A stretch of DNA of 64,000 bases from Pleomorphomonas sp. NRK KF1 (GTDB taxonomy: Bacteria; Pseudomonadota; Alphaproteobacteria; Rhizobiales; Pleomorphomonadaceae), in assembly GCF_023721755.1 (NCBI RefSeq), contig NZ_JAMDLH010000002.1:62001-126000 (forward strand), in the 5' to 3' direction. Below are positions 55,826 to 64,000 of the stretch, in pieces. Below the pieces are notes generated by a model that was not told the DNA's origin, searched no databases, and worked only from the letters and a program-made list of their open reading frames with translations. The first letter of the stretch is position 1; each line of letters begins with the position of its first letter. A program made the translations under genes and the position numbers.

Positions 55826-56060
55826 TCGTCTTGCCGACATGGCGGGGTTATCGGATCGGTTGAGGATAACCGGTTGAGGATGCGACGGTTTCGACCGACT
55901 TTCTCGCTCCAAGTGCGGGGCATGGTGCGTGCGGACTTCCGGACCGAGCGTGCAGGCGCGACCGTATCCACCGCCGATTGCCCCTACCATTCGCTTTGCG
56001 TTGTCCCTCGTCCCGAATCGTGGTCTGCCGGGCTTTGGGGGCAATACACGAGTGGAAACC

Positions 56061-57278
56061 ATGTCCGAAATCGTTCCGTCCGACCCGTCCGGTTCTCTTG
56101 TCGAACGGCTGGATCTTCCGCCTGTCGGAAACGGGCCGCTGGATGGCATGACCTTCACGGTCAAGGACAATATCGACGTCGCCGGCCATCGAACGTCCTA
56201 CGGCAGTCTTGCCTGGAGGGACGCTCACCCCGCACCGGTGCACAACGCGGTGTGTGTCGATCAACTGCTCTCGGCAGGGGCGCGTTGCGTCGGCAAAGTC
56301 GTGGCTGACGAGTTTACCTACAGCCTCGACGGAGAGAGCCAGTTCTTCGGAACGCCACGCAACGCCAAGGCGCCGGAGAGAGTTCCCGGCGGCTCGTCCA
56401 GCGGATCGGCCGCATCCGTGGCGAATGGGTTGGCGCATTTCTCCATCGGCACGGACTCCGGCGGATCCATCCGCGTTCCGGCCAGTCTGTGCGGGCTGTG
56501 GGGCATGCGCCCTTCGCTCCACCGGATTTCGGAAGCCGGCGTTCTGCCCTTCATGCCGAGCGTCAGTACGGTTGGCGTGTTGGCCGACCGGTTCGAACAC
56601 CTCGACGCGGCGGCTCGCGTCCTGCTACGGAGCGGGTCACGAGCAGTCGCCCCGCTCAGGCGTCTGTTGCTGCTGACCGACGCGCTCGATGTTTCCGACA
56701 GGGCTGTGCAAGAGCAGGCCAGCGCCGCGTTGCGCCGCATTGCCGACAAGGCCGGAGTTCCGCTGGAGTCCGTTCGATTCTCCGAGATCGCAGGAGAAGA
56801 CCTTCCGCTTGGCGACTGCAACGTCAAGGCTCTACGCGACATGCAGACGGCCGAGTTCCAGAGCACGATCGGCAACTGGATCGAGACCGCCAAGCCGACG
56901 CTCGGCACGACCTTTACCCTGGCCTACGGCAACGTACGGCGCTTCGACCGGGTTGCTGCGCTGGACAGTCTTGTCCTCTGCGAGCGTTTCTTCGAGGCGA
57001 TCAACGCGTTCCTTCCGACCGGCGTCATGATCTGCTTTCCAACGACACCGGTCATAGCGCCTCTCAAAGGAACGCTGACGACCCTCAAGAACGTGCTGGA
57101 CTTCTACGACCGCACCATGACCATCACCGCGTTCTCCGGCGTCGGTCGCCTGCCCGAGATTTCCGCGCCCCTGCTGACGATCGACGGTTGCCCTGTGGGC
57201 CTGTCCTTCGCCGCCGGACACTATCAGGACGAGTTCCTGTTGGCGTCGGCGCGCCAAATCCTCGGGGTCGCGGCCTAG
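56061..57278 (+). CDS. Amidase-signature family hydrolase
   Basis: A 405-residue amidase with the Ser-cisSer-Lys triad: Lys35 in FTVKDNIDVAG, the cis-Ser in GGSSSGSAASV (about 111-114) and the nucleophile Ser136 in GTDSGGSIRVPASLCG. The C-terminal part contains the usual AFSGVGRLPEIS and PVGLSFAAG. It could hydrolyse small amides or act in a degradation pathway; substrate not identifiable. Length is on the short side for the family. Upstream 235 bp hold no gene. ATG 56061 was chosen; GTG 56052 is possible. Codon use is ordinary. Confidence 0.88.
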   Translation: MSEIVPSDPSGSLVERLDLPPVGNGPLDGMTFTVKDNIDVAGHRTSYGSLAWRDAHPAPVHNAVCVDQLLSAGARCVGKVVADEFTYSLDGESQFFGTPRNAKAPERVPGGSSSGSAASVANGLAHFSIGTDSGGSIRVPASLCGLWGMRPSLHRISEAGVLPFMPSVSTVGVLADRFEHLDAAARVLLRSGSRAVAPLRRLLLLTDALDVSDRAVQEQASAALRRIADKAGVPLESVRFSEIAGEDLPLGDCNVKALRDMQTAEFQSTIGNWIETAKPTLGTTFTLAYGNVRRFDRVAALDSLVLCERFFEAINAFLPTGVMICFPTTPVIAPLKGTLTTLKNVLDFYDRTMTITAFSGVGRLPEISAPLLTIDGCPVGLSFAAGHYQDEFLLASARQILGVAA

Positions 57279-57450
57279 CACGGTCGCGAGACCGCCAGGT
57301 GAACAACAAAGCTGGCCGGCCAAGAATGGCGCCGGACGCGCCCAATGGACCGGGCGATGAAGGGACCGGCGATCGGGGAAAAAAGCGACGGTCGCCCTTC
57401 TTTTCCCTGTAGAATGGGGGCGGTTGGGCAGCAATCGACAGGATTTTGGA

Positions 57451-58194
57451 ATGAGCGAGATCGGCCGTCGGCTCGGCTCAGGCAATGAAGCCGAAGTGTT
57501 CGAATACGGAGAGTTTGCGCTCAAGCTCTACCGAAGCGAGTCCCGGAAGGCCGCCGCATTTCGGGAAGCGTCCAATCTGTCCATCCTCGAACAGCTCGCC
57601 CTGCCAACGCCGAGGATCCACGCTGTCGGTGAGTATGGCGGCCGCTGGGGCCTGGTGATGGACCGCGCGCATGGCCCGAGCTTCGCCGATCGGATGATGT
57701 CGGGCGACCGGAGGGCGCATATCGAAGAGCTGGCACGACTGCACCTTCTCGTTCACCGTCAGCCAGGAAGCGCCCTGCCGGATCTGAAAGAGCGGCTGTC
57801 AGCCAAGATCCGGCGCGCCGAAGAGCTTGATGACAACGCGCAGGACCGCCTCCTTCGCCAACTCGACGCGCTGCCGGATGGCGACAGCCTATGTCATGGC
57901 GACTTTCATCCCTGGAACATTCACGGCTCCGCCAACGAGATCATGGTCCTGGACTGGGTGGATGCCTGCAGTGGCACGCCGGCCGCCGACGTCTGCAGAA
58001 GCTATGTCCTGATCCACCAAGCTGACCCGATGGCAGCGGCCGAGTACGTCGACGCCTATGCCAGACTGGGCGGAACGACGGCCGCCGATATCATGGCCTG
58101 GCTGGCACCAGTCGCTGCCGCTCGTCTGGCGGAAAGGATACCTGCCCAAACCGAGGACTTATTGAGGCTCGCCGGTGTACCCTCCAAAGTGTGA
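57451..58194 (+). CDS. Aminoglycoside-phosphotransferase-like kinase
   Basis: A 247-residue small-molecule kinase of the APH/choline-kinase fold: N-terminal lobe RLGSGNEAEVFEYGEFALKLYR (about residues 6-27, Lys25 likely ATP-binding), the catalytic loop LCHGDFHPWNIHG (about 147-159, Asp and Asn) and metal motif VLDWVDACSG (about 165-174). No close antibiotic-resistance enzyme is recognised, so housekeeping or unknown small-molecule phosphorylation is more likely than resistance. ATG 57451 is preceded by AGGA. It stands alone between the amidase and the thiM riboswitch. Confidence 0.87.
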   Translation: MSEIGRRLGSGNEAEVFEYGEFALKLYRSESRKAAAFREASNLSILEQLALPTPRIHAVGEYGGRWGLVMDRAHGPSFADRMMSGDRRAHIEELARLHLLVHRQPGSALPDLKERLSAKIRRAEELDDNAQDRLLRQLDALPDGDSLCHGDFHPWNIHGSANEIMVLDWVDACSGTPAADVCRSYVLIHQADPMAAAEYVDAYARLGGTTAADIMAWLAPVAAARLAERIPAQTEDLLRLAGVPSKV

Positions 58195-58285
58195 TGGTGG
58201 GTCGGCGGGATGGATGTCCGCCACGATACGCCACGCTCCGCCTCGGCTACTTGCGCCGCTTTCCCGTCCCGCCTATGCTCGCGCC

Positions 58286-58376
58286 GTCTCAAGGGGGTGT
58301 CCGGCCTGGCCGGACTGAGAGGAGCGATCCAACCCCACGAACCTGATCCGGATCATGCCGGCGGAGGGATTGAGGC
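58286..58376 (+). promoter_or_regulatory. TPP riboswitch (THI box) upstream of thiM
   Basis: The conserved THI-box words appear in order: AAGGGGGTGTCC, ACTGAGAGGAG, the ACCCCACGAACCTGATCCGGAT core and ATGCCGGCGGAGGGA. Thiamine pyrophosphate binding is expected to reduce thiM expression. Confidence 0.95.
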
Positions 58377-58416
58377 GAGCGGCCCGGACTGTCCGGCAGC
58401 CACACGTCTTCTTGTC

Positions 58417-58446
58417 CGCGGGCGATCTTCGCGCAAGGAGCCCGCG
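58417..58446 (+). promoter_or_regulatory. RBS-sequestering hairpin of the thiM riboswitch
   Basis: CGCGGGC (58417-58423) can pair with GCCCGCG (58440-58446), enclosing the AAGGAG ribosome-binding site of thiM. This is a probable translational expression platform; an alternative pairing in the TPP-free state would release it. Confidence 0.6.
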
Positions 58447-59253
58447 ATGACCACCCTGACGCTTGCCGACGTTCACGCCCTTCATGAGAAGGTGCGCGCC
58501 GAACGGCCGCTCGTACACAACATCACAAATTTCGTGGCGATGAACGTTGCCGCCAATGTGCTGCTCGCAGCCGGTGCCTCACCGGCCATGGTCCACTCCA
58601 TGGACGAGGTGGAGGACTTCGGCCGCATCGCCCGGGCGCTGACGCTGAACATCGGCACGCTGTCGTCCGACTGGATCGCGGGCATGAAGCTCGCGGCAGC
58701 CGTCTACAAGACTGCCGGCAAGCCCATCGTGTTCGATCCCGTCGCCGTCGGCGCGACGCGTCTCCGCAACACCGCCTCCGCCGACCTCGTCGCCATGGGG
58801 CCGACGGTGATCCGCGGCAACGCCTCCGAGATCATGGCGCTTTCGGGCGTTGCCGGTCTCGCCTCCAAAGGGGTCGACAGCTCGGCGAGTTCCAATGCCG
58901 CCCTCGACAGCGCGGTCGCGCTGGCCCGGTCGAGCGGCGCGGTGGTCGCCGTCACCGGCGAGGTCGACTACGTCACCGACGGCGCGCGAACCGTTGCCAT
59001 CGACGGCGGCCATGAGCTGATGCCGCTTTCGACTGCGCTCGGCTGTTCTCTGACCGGTCTCGTCGGGGCCTTCGTCGCCATCGCTCCGGCGTTCGACGGT
59101 ACGGTGGCGGCGCTTGCCGTTTACGCGGCGGCCGGCGCCATTGCCGGCAAGCGCGTCAAGGGACCGGGCTTCCTGCCGCAGGAACTGTGCGACGCGCTCT
59201 ACTCTCTCGATCTCGCGGAGCTCGAAGCCAACGCGGCGATACGCACCGTCTGA
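58447..59253 (+). CDS. thiM: Hydroxyethylthiazole kinase
   Basis: The 268-residue enzyme phosphorylates salvaged 4-methyl-5-hydroxyethylthiazole for thiamine synthesis. Family motifs: RPLVHNITNFVAMNVAANVLLAAGASPAMV (about residues 20-49), the LNIGTLSSDW segment, PIVFDPVAVGATRLR, VIRGNASEIMAL and GEVDYVTDG, ending with GCSLTGLVGAFVA containing the catalytic Cys. A TPP riboswitch and a hairpin hiding its AAGGAG site precede it. No other thiamine gene is in the window, so salvage here is probably controlled on its own. It converges on an antiporter gene. Confidence 0.95.
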   Translation: MTTLTLADVHALHEKVRAERPLVHNITNFVAMNVAANVLLAAGASPAMVHSMDEVEDFGRIARALTLNIGTLSSDWIAGMKLAAAVYKTAGKPIVFDPVAVGATRLRNTASADLVAMGPTVIRGNASEIMALSGVAGLASKGVDSSASSNAALDSAVALARSSGAVVAVTGEVDYVTDGARTVAIDGGHELMPLSTALGCSLTGLVGAFVAIAPAFDGTVAALAVYAAAGAIAGKRVKGPGFLPQELCDALYSLDLAELEANAAIRTV

Positions 59254-59255
59254 CG

Positions 59256-61031
59256 TCAGGACTCGTCTGCCGCCAGCTTCCTGGGTAGTGTCAGCGGTTC
59301 GGGAACCGGCCGTGTCGTCAGGTTCTCGCGACCGGCCATGACGCCGCCTTGCACCTGCGCCAGCAGTCGCTCGGCATCAAGGCGGCGGATGGTGGCGAGC
59401 GCCTCGGTCGTCCGCTCTTCGCTGCAGCCGAGCGCCCTAAGGCCCTCGGCGCCCATGCGCAGCGCCGCGTCGAAGGTCTCGCGCACCTCCACATCGACAC
59501 CGGCGCGGATCAGCTCGATCGAGTGGACGCGGTCATAGGCCCGGACCAGCAGCCGGGCCAGCGGGAAGTTCGCCTTGACGAGCTCGACGATACGGTTGGC
59601 GTCCTTTCGGTCGTCGACACAGACCATGATCACCTCCGCCTCGGCGGCACCTGAGTGCTCGAGAGCGTCGAGCCGGGTGCCGTCGCCATAGAAGACGCGG
59701 AAGCCGAACCGGCCCGCCTCGCGGATGCGGTCGGGATCGTTCTCGATCATGGATACGTCGACGCCGCGAGACAGCAGCAGTTGCGCGGCGATCTGGCCGA
59801 AGCGGCCGAAGCCAACCAGCAGCACCCTGCCACGCAGATCGCGCGCCTCCTCGACCCCGTCGAGCGACTTCACCTCCCCGCGCCGAAAGTGGCCGGCAAC
59901 GACGAGCACCAGCGGCGTCAGGGCCATGGAAAGGATGATGACCGTGGAAAACAGCGCGGCATCGTCGGACGGAATGACGCCGCCACTCGCCGCCGCCGTG
60001 TAGAGTACGAAGGCGAACTCGCCGCCTTGGGCAAACATCAGTGCTCGACGAAAGGCGGACCGATGATTTGAACGAAAGAGGCGCGCCACCGTGTAGATGC
60101 CGATCGCCTTCACCACGACGAAGGCGAGCAGCAGGCCGACCAGCAGCGGCCAGCGCTCGGCGACGACGCGAACGTCAAGCGACATGCCGACCGCGAGGAA
60201 GAACAGGCCCATCAAAAGGCCCTTGAAGGGCTCGACGTCGGCCTCGACCTGATGACGGTAGCTCGACCCCGACAGCATCACGCCGGCGAGGAAGGTGCCC
60301 ATTGCCATGGAAAGGCCAACCCGTTCCATCAGCAAGGCCGCGCCGAGGACAACCAGCAAGGCACCGGCCGTCAGCACTTCACGGGTACGGGCCCGGGCCA
60401 GCAGTCCGAAGAAAGGATCGATCAGGAAGCGGCCGGCAATGAGCAGTGCCGCGACGGCCGCGACCCCAAGCCCGATACCGATCCATCCGTTGTCGCTGTG
60501 GCTGACCGGCGACAGCCAGGCCACCAGGGCCAAAAGCGGCACGATGGACAGGTCTTCGAACAACAGGATCGACACTGCCTTCTGCCCGTCTGGGCCGGCC
60601 AGTTCGCCTCTTTCCTGGAGCATCGACATGATGACCGCCGTCGACGACAGCACAAAGCCGGCTCCGGCGATGAAGGCTGGAATCGGCAGGAGACCGAACA
60701 GCAGAATGGCAACGGATGTCAGCAGGCCGGTACAGGCGACCACCTGGGCAAGCCCCAGACCGAAGATCTGACCACGCATGGCCCACAGTTTCTGTGGCCT
60801 GAGTTCCAGACCGATCAGGAACAGGAACATGACCACGCCGAGTTCCGACACGTGCAGCATGGCGGCGGGATCGGAGAACAGACCAAAGGCCGAGGGGCCG
60901 ACCAGGGCACCGGCGGCAAAATAGCCCAGGACCGAGCCGAGGCCGAGCCGACGGAAAAGCGGCACCGCCAGGACTCCGGCCGAAAGAAGGACCACTACCG
61001 GACCGATCGTCGACCCCAGACCCGCCGCCAT
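59256..61031 (-). CDS. CPA2 monovalent cation:proton antiporter (KefB/C-like)
   Basis: A 591-residue inner-membrane antiporter with about 12 transmembrane helices, including GSVLGYFAAGALVGPSAFGL (about 42-61), ELGVVMFLFLIGLEL (about 73-87) and ILLFEDLSIVPLLALVAW. A cytoplasmic TrkA-N domain follows (RVLLVGFGRFGQIAAQLLLSRGVDV, about 393-417), binding NAD(H) as in Kef systems. It probably exchanges potassium for protons, for example in detoxification; glutathione control is not evident. The gene is monocistronic and convergent with thiM. ATG 61031 was chosen over a longer frame. It lies 63 bp after an ABC-2 permease gene. Confidence 0.9.
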   Translation of the reverse strand: MAAGLGSTIGPVVVLLSAGVLAVPLFRRLGLGSVLGYFAAGALVGPSAFGLFSDPAAMLHVSELGVVMFLFLIGLELRPQKLWAMRGQIFGLGLAQVVACTGLLTSVAILLFGLLPIPAFIAGAGFVLSSTAVIMSMLQERGELAGPDGQKAVSILLFEDLSIVPLLALVAWLSPVSHSDNGWIGIGLGVAAVAALLIAGRFLIDPFFGLLARARTREVLTAGALLVVLGAALLMERVGLSMAMGTFLAGVMLSGSSYRHQVEADVEPFKGLLMGLFFLAVGMSLDVRVVAERWPLLVGLLLAFVVVKAIGIYTVARLFRSNHRSAFRRALMFAQGGEFAFVLYTAAASGGVIPSDDAALFSTVIILSMALTPLVLVVAGHFRRGEVKSLDGVEEARDLRGRVLLVGFGRFGQIAAQLLLSRGVDVSMIENDPDRIREAGRFGFRVFYGDGTRLDALEHSGAAEAEVIMVCVDDRKDANRIVELVKANFPLARLLVRAYDRVHSIELIRAGVDVEVRETFDAALRMGAEGLRALGCSEERTTEALATIRRLDAERLLAQVQGGVMAGRENLTTRPVPEPLTLPRKLAADES

Positions 61032-61094
61032 GCCGCACCTCGCGTCAGTGTTTTTCCGAGTGTGGTCAGAAACCGTCCCAGCGCGCAAGTCGGC

Positions 61095-62213
61095 TCAGGC
61101 GGAGCGGCCTTTCTTCCACCGCTCGATCGCGACGGCGAGCGTCGAGTAGGCAATGCAAAGGGCGAGCTGAACGAAAATCGCCGTCTCGACCGACCTGAGA
61201 TCGGCGCCCATCTGGTTGACCCGGACCAGCGCAGGCACGGCCGTCGTCGACGGAATGGCGAAAGCCACGGTGCGGAGAAACTGCGGCATGGCCTCGGCCG
61301 GCCAGGAAACGCCGGACAGGAAGAACAGTGGCATGCCAAGCACGACCAGAAAGAAGATGACGCCTTCCTTGCTGGGAATCAGCCGGGCAACGGCAAGCCC
61401 CATGGCCGTGACGGCGGCCAGAAAGGGCACGGCAACCGCGTACATGACGGCAACGTCGCCAATGCGGGGCAACCGGTAGACCCAGGGCAGCAAAACAAGC
61501 ACCACCCCGGCCCAGAGACTGTAGAGGGCGACGTAGACGATCGCGTCGGCAAAGGTCGATAGCCCGCCGGCCGAACGGCGCCCCGCCTTGAGATTGCCGA
61601 TCCCCATCAGAAGCGTCTGCTGCAGGATCAGCACGAAGACGGCCGGCAGGACGAAGCTCGCATAGCCACCGGTCGGGTTGAACAGCGGCACGGTCGTGAC
61701 ACGCAACGGCTCGACGATCGCCATGGCCTGCGCCGCGTCGACGCCGGACGCGGTGAGCCGCCCGACTTGCACCTCGGCGCCCAGGCTGCGCGCCGCGTTG
61801 GACAGCGCCGAGGACATGACCGAGTTCAGCAGGAAGTAGCCACCGTCGGAGAAAACGGCGATGGGCGCGGCGCGGGCGGCGAGAAGGTCGCGCTCGAACC
61901 GCGGCGGCACGACGACGATGCCGTGGACCTGACGCTTCAAGAAGAGCGCGCGCGCCGAGGGCATGTCGGCGGCATAGTGGGCAACCGCCACGGCATCGGC
62001 GGCGTCGATGCGGCGGATCAGCTCACGGCTCAACGTCGAGCCATCCTGATCGATGACCGCGACCGGCATGTCCCGTACCACTTCGGAGAGGTAGGGCTGA
62101 GGAAAGAACACCGAAAAGAACAGCGTGGCGCCCAACATGGTCGAGCGGGCGCCCTTGTCGTTCCAGATGGCCAGGATCGCAGCGGCGATCTCGCGGAAGA
62201 AGGCGCCGATCAT
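61095..62213 (-). CDS. ABC-2 type permease of an HlyD-linked exporter (second)
   Basis: A 372-residue membrane protein of the YhhJ/YbhS group: one N-terminal helix (MLGATLFFSVFFPQPYL), a large periplasmic domain (VAVIDQDGSTLSRELIRRI, then DLLAARAAPIAVFSDGGYF) and five C-terminal helices (VLPAVFVLILQQTLLMGIGNLKAG; AIPSTTAVPALVRVNQMGAD). It overlaps the first permease by 4 bp (ATGA) and pairs with it. The two permeases and the HlyD protein form an export system; no ATPase gene is seen nearby, which could be at the right of the window or in trans. Confidence 0.88.
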   Translation of the reverse strand: MIGAFFREIAAAILAIWNDKGARSTMLGATLFFSVFFPQPYLSEVVRDMPVAVIDQDGSTLSRELIRRIDAADAVAVAHYAADMPSARALFLKRQVHGIVVVPPRFERDLLAARAAPIAVFSDGGYFLLNSVMSSALSNAARSLGAEVQVGRLTASGVDAAQAMAIVEPLRVTTVPLFNPTGGYASFVLPAVFVLILQQTLLMGIGNLKAGRRSAGGLSTFADAIVYVALYSLWAGVVLVLLPWVYRLPRIGDVAVMYAVAVPFLAAVTAMGLAVARLIPSKEGVIFFLVVLGMPLFFLSGVSWPAEAMPQFLRTVAFAIPSTTAVPALVRVNQMGADLRSVETAIFVQLALCIAYSTLAVAIERWKKGRSA

Positions 62214-63409
62214 CGGGCAACCTCCTTGCTTGCCGCAAGCCTGGGACGACCATGGCGCCACAGGAGAAGCAGAGTGACACCGCCATAAACCAGTGCCAGC
62301 GAACACAGCCAGGCGAAGGCCGGCATGGAAATGTCGAGCGGCGCGCCACGCAGGATGTTGTCGGTCCGAAGCTCCAGGTAGTGCGTCACCGGCAACAGGT
62401 CCGCCCAGACGTCAGAGAAGCCGTTCATGGACAGGCGTGGGAAGGTTATGCCAGTGAAGCCGAAGGCCGGCCCGGTGATGACGCCGACGGCGGCGAGCGC
62501 CGATACCGTGTCGCGGGCGACAAGCGCCGCCGCCGCGCCGAGCATCTGGGAGGCAAGTACGAAGACGACGCCATAGGCGACGTGAAACGTGAGGCTGCCA
62601 CCAAAGCGCGCGCCCATCGGTCCGAACAGCAGCGCATCGGCGCCCCAGAGCACCAGGAGATAGGCGAGCGTGTAGGGAGCCAGCTTGCCGGCCGCCGTTC
62701 TCGTGAGAGTACCGCCGAGCCGGAGCGACTTGCCGAGGCCGGCGACTCCCTGACGATCCCGAGAGAAGGACAACGCCGCGCTGGCGCCGATGAAGATCTG
62801 CAACACGGTCGGCATCACCGCCGCCAGCAGGAACTGGACATATTCGAGGCTGGGGTTGAACAGCGCGCTCTGGCGGATCGGCACGGGAACCACCGCCTGC
62901 GTTGCGCTCTCCACGTCGGAGCCACGAGCGACACGCGCCTCGACCGAGATGCCGGCTGCCACCGTGCCGAGCGCGCCGCCAACCGAGCGGGCAACCAAGC
63001 TACCCGGCGTCATGTACTGGTTGTTGTAGAACAGCACCACTTCCGGTCTGCGTCCCGCCAGCACGTCGCGCTCGGTGCGGGGCGGGATCAGCACCACGCC
63101 GTAGGCTTGCCCCATGAGGAGCCGTTGCCGTCCCTCGCCGAGCGTGCCCTCCTCGTGAGTGACGGCTACCTCGGGTGTCGCATCGACGATGCGCACCATC
63201 TGTCGCGACAGCGTCGAGCGATCCTGATCGACGACCGTGATCGGAAGATCACGCGGCAACCCAAGCTGAAATACCGCCGCAAGCAGGACGAACAACAGTA
63301 ACGGGAAAGGCGCGAGCATGAACATCAGCCCGGGGCGGGCGCCGATCTGTCGCAGTTCGGCGAGAAGAACCCGCCGGAAGCCGGCCGCGAGGTGGGCCTT
63401 CCGCGCCAT
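62210..63409 (-). CDS. ABC-2 type permease of an HlyD-linked exporter (first)
   Basis: A 399-residue homologue of the next gene with the same layout: N-terminal helix MLAPFPLLLFVLLAAVF, periplasmic ITVVDQDRSTLSRQMVRIVD, then VVLFYNNQYMTPGSLVARSVG and five helices. The conserved pattern VxDQDxSTLSR occurs in both permeases, showing that they arose by duplication. It begins 3 bases after the HlyD stop. Such systems move toxic or hydrophobic compounds out through the HlyD protein and a TolC-type channel. Confidence 0.88.
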   Translation of the reverse strand: MARKAHLAAGFRRVLLAELRQIGARPGLMFMLAPFPLLLFVLLAAVFQLGLPRDLPITVVDQDRSTLSRQMVRIVDATPEVAVTHEEGTLGEGRQRLLMGQAYGVVLIPPRTERDVLAGRRPEVVLFYNNQYMTPGSLVARSVGGALGTVAAGISVEARVARGSDVESATQAVVPVPIRQSALFNPSLEYVQFLLAAVMPTVLQIFIGASAALSFSRDRQGVAGLGKSLRLGGTLTRTAAGKLAPYTLAYLLVLWGADALLFGPMGARFGGSLTFHVAYGVVFVLASQMLGAAAALVARDTVSALAAVGVITGPAFGFTGITFPRLSMNGFSDVWADLLPVTHYLELRTDNILRGAPLDISMPAFAWLCSLALVYGGVTLLLLWRHGRPRLAASKEVAR

Positions 63410-63412
63410 GGT

Positions 63413-64000
63413 TCAGCGGTCCATGAGCCGGGGACCGGACCAGTCGATCAACCCGCTCATGCCGGGGCGTAGGCCTTCGACGGTTCCCTCCGGCCTTGCT
63501 CGCACTTCGAAGGTGCGCAGGTCGAAGTCGCCGGTTGCCTTGGTGGCGCGCCAGTTGGCGTAGGATCCTTGGGCGTTGATGACGGTGACGTGGGTTTCGA
63601 TCTCGCGACCGCCCAATGCCGGCACGCGCACCTTCAGCGTATCGCCGACGGCAAGGCCGTTCAGCAGGTCTTCCCGAACGTTGAAGGTGAACCAGGCGTT
63701 GTCGATATCGACGATGGAAAGAAGCGGCGTGCCCGCGCCGAAAAGCTCGCCGATCTCGGCGGTACGCGCCGTCACTTCGCCGGCGATCGGCGCCGTCACC
63801 GTGAGTTCGGCAAGGTCGGTCTCGATCTGGGCGACGGCCGCCGCGGCCTGCTCGACCTGCGCTACCGCCACGGCCTTCTGCTCGGGGCTGTTGCCCTTGA
63901 TCGCGAGCTGGAGGTTGGCCTCTGTGGCGGCGCGAGCCTTGATCGCGGCGTTGAGCTTGTTGGAGGCTTCGTCGAGCACCTGCTCGGAGGCAAACGACCG
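63413..64000 (-). CDS. HlyD-family membrane-fusion protein, C-terminal part (cut by right edge)
   Basis: The frame continues to the right edge, giving the last 196 residues. It contains the alpha-helical hairpin (AIKARAATEANLQLAIKG, then AVAQVEQAAAAVAQIETD) and the lipoyl/beta-barrel part (LTVTAPIAGEVTARTAEIGELFGAG, PLLSIVDIDNAWFTFNVRED, LKVRVPALGGREIETHVTVI, ending GLRPGMSGLIDWSG). It bridges the ABC-2 permeases and an outer-membrane channel. It is followed 3 bases later by the first permease. The N-terminal anchor lies outside the window. Confidence 0.9.
   Translation of the reverse strand, partial: RSFASEQVLDEASNKLNAAIKARAATEANLQLAIKGNSPEQKAVAVAQVEQAAAAVAQIETDLAELTVTAPIAGEVTARTAEIGELFGAGTPLLSIVDIDNAWFTFNVREDLLNGLAVGDTLKVRVPALGGREIETHVTVINAQGSYANWRATKATGDFDLRTFEVRARPEGTVEGLRPGMSGLIDWSGPRLMDR

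Noticed and set aside
57451-58194. The APH-like kinase as an antibiotic-resistance gene
   Set aside because: Only the general APH fold is visible; there is no specific match to a known resistance enzyme and no mobile context.
60252-61562. A 436-codon open frame antisense to the antiporter and permease genes
   Set aside because: Rich in Gly, Arg, Gln and His as expected for antisense of membrane-protein codons; crosses two real genes.

Overview
The window is about 64 kb of GC-rich DNA from an alphaproteobacterium, most likely of the order Hyphomicrobiales. The case rests on gene content and order: pcm, tolC and the polar organiser popZ upstream of valS; hdaA between an AI-2E family permease and ppk-ppx-rnd; DUF1127, TIGR02301 and other small families typical of the group; and Pho boxes of the CTGTCAT-N4-CTGTCAT type. 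Genus-level placement cannot be made from the sequence alone. Almost all of it reads as ordinary chromosome.

Layout. 1-1.3 kb: folB (cut by the edge), folK and a degenerate MfnB-like gene. 1.35-11 kb (mostly minus strand): phosphoesterase, valS, DUF1127 protein with a divergent LysR gene, a Ser/Thr-rich orphan, ynfA, popZ, tolC, pcm and tRNA-Cys. 11-12.6 kb: two small conserved proteins, a 478-bp gene-poor stretch and tRNA-Asn. 12.7-19.7 kb: a carbohydrate locus with a ROK regulator, GH1 beta-glucosidase and a complete ABC sugar importer. 19.8-24.2 kb: alkaline phosphatase behind a double Pho box, then a secreted protein, a LolD-type ATPase and an FtsX-type permease with a histidine-rich loop. 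I propose this trio is a metal (probably zinc) handling module.

24.2-31 kb is the most accessory-looking part: a LysR gene, a decayed 3' end of an L-serine dehydratase gene, a secreted tail-collar protein, an Ig-repeat autotransporter, then intact sdaA. The displaced sdaA tail and the intact gene bracket the two surface-protein genes in the order expected for an old insertion at the 3' end of sdaA. 30.8-46.6 kb is housekeeping: photolyase, rnd, ppx, ppk (with its own Pho box), hdaA, permease, pgsA, purM-purN, an SRAP protein, a Nudix hydrolase, several conserved small proteins and an FAD oxidase. 46.8-59.3 kb: fabI, trpC-trpD, ppiD-like foldase, UPF0114, tpiA, a dihydroorotase-family protein with moaC, an amidase, a phosphotransferase and thiM under a TPP riboswitch. 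59.3-64 kb: a CPA2 antiporter and the end of an HlyD/ABC-2 export operon cut by the right edge.

How parts work together. Two separated loci (alkaline phosphatase; ppk-ppx) carry Pho boxes, so phosphate starvation probably drives both phosphate scavenging and polyphosphate turnover. The ROK regulator has a 9-bp inverted-repeat operator just upstream of its own start and faces the beta-glucosidase/ABC genes it probably controls. No CRISPR array, insertion sequence, integrase or rRNA gene was seen.
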